From Strigamia acuminata (taxonomy: Eukaryota; Arthropoda; Chilopoda; Geophilomorpha; Linotaeniidae): 64,000 nucleotides of DNA. Within the stretch, counting starts at the first letter, position 1. Every line of letters begins with the position of its first letter. The DNA lies in assembly GCA_949358305.1 (NCBI GenBank), contig OX442317.1, positions 2,046,001 through 2,110,000 of the forward strand, written 5' to 3'. Positions 58,600 through 64,000 of this stretch are shown one piece after another. The notes below the pieces were generated by a model. It saw nothing but the letters and a program-made list of their open reading frames with translations, had not been told where the DNA came from and made no database searches. The position numbers and the translations under genes are program-made.

Positions 58600-61500
58600 C
58601 TATTCATTTTGCGCCCAGAATTCCGTTTCTCTACGCCGTAATTGCGCCATTTTAATCTCGGATGGAATTTTCATAAACAAATTTCTACATGAATACAATC
58701 ACGAACACTACAAAAACGTAATGCGAACGGGATTTGAGGGGTTTAATATGAGTGTATGATGGTAATTTTATAGTATCGTGCGGGAAGAAGCGATTTTCCC
58801 CAAAGGAAAAAAAAAATGGGTTGTAAGATTTTGTTGTCCTAAAGGGATTGCATGGAAAAGATTTCCCTCCCCCATACATTTCGTTCCCCTTGCCTGTGCG
58901 AGGGGGGCATGGGAGGGGCTATTCATGCATAGGCAAATAAAATGGCAGTTTTGCAGTGTGTGGCATGGCAGTTGAGACCTCTTCATCACCATTCCCATGG
59001 ATATTGGACTTGATATACATTGGCAAGAAAAGTGTTGTTATTCGTGCACCCACCAGGGGAATTCGTGTCGTTTTTTATTCGCTGATAAACTCGAGAGGAA
59101 TGAGTTGGTGCGCACAAGTGTGTTGGAGGAACCGAAACGTTTTTCTTATGTGTGATATTTTATATTTTATAGTTACATTTTCGACTATGTATAGAAGGGT
59201 GAAAGATGGGGTTGCGATGTGCATCTTTCGTGTTTTACGCCGTCCTATTCATGGCCCGGTGAAATGTGTGGCTGGAAAGGAAGGGGGAAAGGGTAAAATT
59301 TATTTATTTTTTATTTTGAGATTTTTTTTTTTTTTTTTTTTTGGGGGGATAGGGAAATGAAAAAGGATCTTGAAGGTCCATCTTTAATTTTTTTTTTGGT
59401 TGGGAGATGTCGGGTGGTAATGTGGAATGGGGTTGTATGGAGGGGTTGGTGATTCTATTGTGGTGGCTCGTCGCGATGGGTAATGTGATTTCTGTTTATC
59501 GCCGTGGCCACCGCCCGGGCTGTGAATCAGCCTCCGAGAATGGATTAGATTTATCAACTCAGATTGCTCCAACCTCCTCCTCCTCCTTTTTTTTTGCCAT
59601 CCCCCTCATTTCTCACTTCGCACATGCGCACGAGTGGAGATTCTTGGTGTTGATGATGGTTCAATGGACTAATGCATCACAGATTTGTATTTTTTATATT
59701 TTTTTTATTATTCTAGAGATGAGTTGGGTGTATGGAGAATTATTTTTATATTTTTTTTTGTTTTTTTTGGTGGAGATTTTTAGTTTTTAATCTTTTTCGA
59801 CGTCAAATTGTTTCAAAATGTTATAAAAATCAGTTTTATTTGTTTAGTTTTTGTGGTTTTAATTTTTTTTGTTTATAGTTGCAAAACCAAGTATTTATTA
59901 TTCCCATTTATTTATTAAAAATAAATCTGGACTGTCGATATTTTATAAATTCTAATAATTTTTGCAAGTTTTTTTTTAAAAAAAAAATCTTTTTTTTATT
60001 TATTTATATTTTTTAATTTTTCGGTCGATTTTTTTTCGCCGCGATAAAAGTCGAGCACGTCCCCTTGTGGTATAATACAATTACCGCATGGAATGTCATT
60101 TGTAGCCATGATGGTGTCAACCGCAGTTACCATTCATGACACGAGGGGGATTGGAAAAGTTGGGGGAGGTGGCCCTTTGACGCCATATGCCGTCATCACG
60201 CGGTTACCCACAAACAAAACCAACTTTTTACCATTATTATTATTATTTCCTCTGCCCGGCCTCCCCCAAATCACCTCAACTACATCTCGAACGTTGGAGT
60301 TAAAACAGAAGTAGCAGAATCATCAAAATCGAGCCGAAAGAGGAAGTGAGCGGGACATTAAATAAACATTAAAAAAAAGTGTAAACTTCAGCAGGTATGC
60401 GAGCGAAAATTATTCCCATTTATTTTGACACTCGAAACATCCCTACGGCGTTTACGGTTTCAACGAGTGTGGGTGTCAGTATTGATTGGCACCGAGAAAC
60501 AGGAAGGAGGGTTAATATCTGTGGGTGGCAAAAAGAAGTTGCCCATCAAACGTTTGCTTTTTCCACAAGCACCAAAGAGATTCGAGCCAAACGTAAACGG
60601 CCACACTTATGCCATTACTCCATTTCCGGTTCCGGTGGCGATAAATCAGGGATTTTAAGCCCTTTACCAGAAATGGTAAGTGACGCTTGTATTGGGTTTG
60701 GGGGTTGGAATTGACAGGTGATAGATGAAGTTTGTATGAGGAAAAGAGATTTTTTCTTGTTGTTTTGTTTACATTGGGAAATGCATAAATGCAATTGAGA
60801 ATTGGTAACGGACGTGTGTTTGTGTGTTTGTGGGGATTTGAATGATGTTTATGAAGTTATGTGTGCGACTGGATGGATTTTGATGCGTGTAAATAAGTGA
60901 CAGGTGTTGGACAGGTTTTTTGTGGTGGGAATTCGCGAATTTCTTGATTTTTATTCCCTCATTTTTTTTATATATATTTTTTTTGTTAGAAAAGTTGGAA
61001 AAATCCTTTTAATAAATATTAAAAGTTTTTAAAACGGGACGTAAAATTTTGGGTACGTTTTTCTACCGTCAAATTGTTTTATAAGATGAATGTGTAAAAA
61101 CAAGCAACAAATAATTAACAATTGAAGCGTTTTCTTGTTCCAGCTGCAAACTTTGCAAAAATTCACATGTAATTTTTATTTTATATTTATAGCCACAAAT
61201 TGGTGTATACGCAAACCACGGAACTAATTTATTTATCAGCGATATTTTATTTTCTAATATTATCGTCGACGAAACAAACATATTTATTCGCTTATTTATT
61301 TATATTTGTATTTTTTAAAAGTGAAAAATGAAAGGAACCGACTTTTCTCGTAATAAGAGAGTTAAATTTAGCGTTCGCTTGCCTGTAAGGCCAAACAACC
61401 AACCCATCTCTCCCAAGTTGTTTGTAATGGCAATTTATCGCCTCAACTCATTCTCCGACAAACTTATGGACTTGTGAAACGGCGCCAACTACCCTTGTAA

Positions 61501-63641
61501 TCATCTATCACCGTTCCCACAAGAATTTGTTACTCGCATTTTATTGTCTTTCAGCTTTACATGCACAAACAAACTCTCGTAACCCTTTAAGACTAACTAA
61601 ACAAAATTAAAATTGATGTTCCTTTCCTTGTTTAACTCTTAAAGGGGACTGTGAACATCAAAGAAAATATTATTACAACTAAATACAAAGAAATGGCAAA
61701 CAATTTGCGCCGCAAAATTTAAAACGTCTTTAATTTTTTTTTTTTTTTTAAAGAGACATAATTTAAAAGTTGTTGGGCAGCCATTTTGTTCGGCGACTTA
61801 ATCTTTATTTATTTGACAGGAAGGCGGTCACAACATTGTGAAATATTTCGAGCAAAAGTATGATTCATGAAGTTAGCCAAAGGAGAAAGAGAAAATCCAC
61901 TTACGGTTACTTTGGTCTTGATAGAGAAATCGGACCAATTTTTTCTTTCTTTCTGCCATTGATACTGCTATAGTGATTCTTCAATTTATTTTCTATGGTG
62001 GGGGTTAGGCACGATGAAAATAAAATGATGAATTTCACGATTGAACGAGATCATTTGTTTTTGTTATTTTTAAATTTGTTTGAATTGAGGAATTTAAAAA
62101 TAAATATAAAAAAAAATGATTTGTTGTGAATTTGTGGGGAAGAAGTGGCTTTTTAAACTGTTGCAAAGTTTTCGTAAAAATTATGCGAGCAAATGGCCAG
62201 TTTTGTGCTGTAAATCGATAAAACTCTTTTAAAAAATTAAACAGCGAATTTATTTTTCATCTCACGTAAAATCTAAATAAAGGGGGGGGGGAAGAGAAAA
62301 AATATTCAATTTTACCTGAAAATTTAATCGCAGGTTACAACATTACTGGAAAAGGGTGTGGCATAAATTTTAGCCTCGAAAACAAGTGAAATGAAACGCT
62401 TCATTACACAAATTCGTTTCTATTTCGACTTATTGCAGCAAACAAATGGCCGCTTTCTCAAGTGTTTGAGACAAAAGCGAAAACTTGTTGCAATTAAGGG
62501 CGGAAAAGTGCAAAATTGATGCGGGTCTCGGTTTGTCAGACTCTGCGAGAGGGCACTTTATGTCAATTTAGTGCAGTTCTCTTTCTTCTTTTTACCATTG
62601 TCACTATGGGCGCTATCGAAACTAATGAGAAAAGTATTTGATTAATGCCCATGTCAGAACCCGCGAGCCGTTCGCGTAATTTAGCTCCAGTTTTGTGCTG
62701 CGAGGGAGTGATGAAAGCGCCTTATATAAAAATAAAAAAAAAAGAGAGAGAAAAAGAGAGAGCGACGCAGGGCATTAACGGTCACCCCCGCACTATCAGG
62801 ATTTAGTAGAAAGACGAGGAGGAGGTTGGTTGAAGGCGTTGGAGTGAAAAATAGCCGAGGAGCCCATCTTTTTGTTTTCGCGCGAGTCGATAATTGATCT
62901 TCAATTTTTTCCCCTCCTTTTGTTTTCCGATTAGAGATATTAGAAGGGGCCGTGAGGCGGGGGAAGAAATTGAATATGGCGGGCTGTGTTTTTGTGATTT
63001 AGCTTTTATCGCATTGTTTTATCTGTAAACGCGCCTTCCAGATGTCACTTTGTAATCTGATTTTTAGGGGGTCTGTGTTTGCGATGCATCAGTCATGGAC
63101 ACGGGTGCAAAGATGATTAGGCAGAGAACGGGCCAATTTTCGTTTTACACTTTCATAAAAAGCGAGTGCTGTGCGCCGCGTCTGGTCCGAGTTGTGGACG
63201 CGCCGGGACGAATGCCACGCGCATTATCGTCCATAAACGATAATGGACGCAGAAAAGAAGAATCCCACGCGTTTCACTTTTATCTTGATTTAAAGTGGCT
63301 TATACTTTGCGTAATGTTTTCATTCCAAAGGGCGCACCCTTCAATTCACATCCTGTCGTGACGTCATTGGGTCATCACCGGTCATGCCCTTTGATTCGAG
63401 TCTACGACCGAGGCACTGACCCCGACTCCAGACGCTGCTGCCCTCTTGCGTATACCGCGCGAGGTCTAGAAGAAGTCAGTCCTCCGTCCCCCCCCTGGAT
63501 GGCCCACCGCGCTCCGCCTTCCCATTGTTTCGGCCTTCTCCGCCCAATGGTTTGCCGATTGCCATTGTTTGGGCCCAGTTAAGCAATTACCCCACACGGT
63601 TCTGAAATACATTGAAATTGCATTTTGCATTGCATTCCCAA
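58600..63641. other. Non-coding region
   Basis: A T-run of 21 bases lies at 59322-59342. GC-richer islands lie at 60.1-60.7 and 62.7-63.5 kb. Frames in the islands (for example 60397-60714 and 63095-63361) have no family resemblance and overlap frames on other strands or phases. I see nothing I can call a gene. Confidence 0.4.
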
Positions 63642-63643
63642 TA

Positions 63644-63812
63644 CACTCGAAACTCTTTATAACGAATCGCAAGGGACCCGAAAAATCGATTCATTATAAC
63701 GAGAATTCGTTATATCGAAATTTTTTAACATGGTGTTCTATGGTCAGCCAACCAAACCGGCCATTTTTAGGTATTCGTTATATCGATAATTCGTTATATC
63801 GAGTTTCGACTG
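63644..63812. mobile_element. pogo/Tigger-like MITE
   Basis: A 169-base element with ends CACTCGAAACTC..TATAACGAAT and (inverted) CAGTCGAAACTCGATATAAC, flanked by TA on both sides (63642-63643, 63813-63814). CAGT-GAA-CTC ends with subterminal TTATAACGAA and TTATATCGA repeats are typical of pogo-type elements of the Tc1/mariner superfamily. The element is non-autonomous. Confidence 0.8.
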
Positions 63813-63814
63813 TA

Positions 63815-64000
63815 TTATTATGTGTTAAAAGCAATATATATTGTAAAATCTATTCTTGAAGCATGTGGGACGGCACGGCGCGATTTTTCTGCACGATTTT
63901 CCGATTCGAAACGAAGGGAGAAGTGCGTCAGCTTTGTGTGTGGTATTGGAATTGTGCATACAATGCTAAATAAATAAATCTAGGTGAGTTAATTTGTAAG
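63815..64000. other. Window end, possible untranslated exon
   Basis: The last 190 bases are mixed, ending in TAAATCTAG|GTGAGTT, which matches a splice donor consensus at 63983-63991. This could be a non-coding first exon of a gene to the right. There is no supporting frame. Confidence 0.2.

Overview
The window is nuclear DNA from an animal, most likely an arthropod. The genes have canonical GT-AG introns, often only 50-100 bases long. The proteins are animal orthologues. A TTAGG-like tandem repeat lies inside a transposon, many short DNA transposons (MITEs) are present, and the base composition is AT-rich. I cannot name the species. There are no bacterial, plasmid or CRISPR features and I found no convincing tRNA or rRNA gene.

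Region 1 (1-20,060) is compact and gene-rich. Each gene was rebuilt by splicing reading frames across visible splice sites. In order they are EIF3J (-), a small secreted cysteine-containing protein (+), an intron-rich CYP3-clan cytochrome P450 (-), KDSR (+), TM2D3/almondex (-), PGPEP1 (+), PGGT1B (-) and a glucose-6-phosphate 1-epimerase-like protein (+). From the P450 onward the genes alternate head-to-head (promoter intervals of 524, 271 and 595 bases) and tail-to-tail (stop codons 69 and 220 bases apart). They are unrelated housekeeping functions: translation initiation, sphingolipid synthesis, Notch-linked membrane biology, peptide turnover, protein prenylation and sugar-phosphate chemistry. 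Nothing suggests one shared pathway. Between the secreted gene and the P450 lie 3' remnants of one further copy of each, which fits a tandem duplication of the pair followed by one internal deletion. The P450 also has a GA instead of a GT at one splice donor.

Region 2 (20,060-24,700) holds no recognised gene. It contains a candidate five-exon gene with a TATA box, four in-frame exons with good splice sites and one weaker first exon, encoding about 96 residues of unknown type. A divergent 76-codon frame lies beside it.

Region 3 (24,700-64,000) is about 39 kb without a coding exon I can support. It is AT-rich DNA with GC-richer islands, simple repeats, two minisatellites and several MITEs whose ends and target-site duplications can be read directly: hAT-like (8-base duplications), piggyBac-like (TTAA), pogo-like (TA) and one with a 9-base duplication. 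It could be a regulatory gene desert or a very large intron.

I found no convincing new biological system. The most useful leads are the duplicated secreted/P450 pair with its deletion scar, the non-canonical P450 splice donor, the unrecognised 22.6-24.7 kb gene and the set of MITE families with readable ends.
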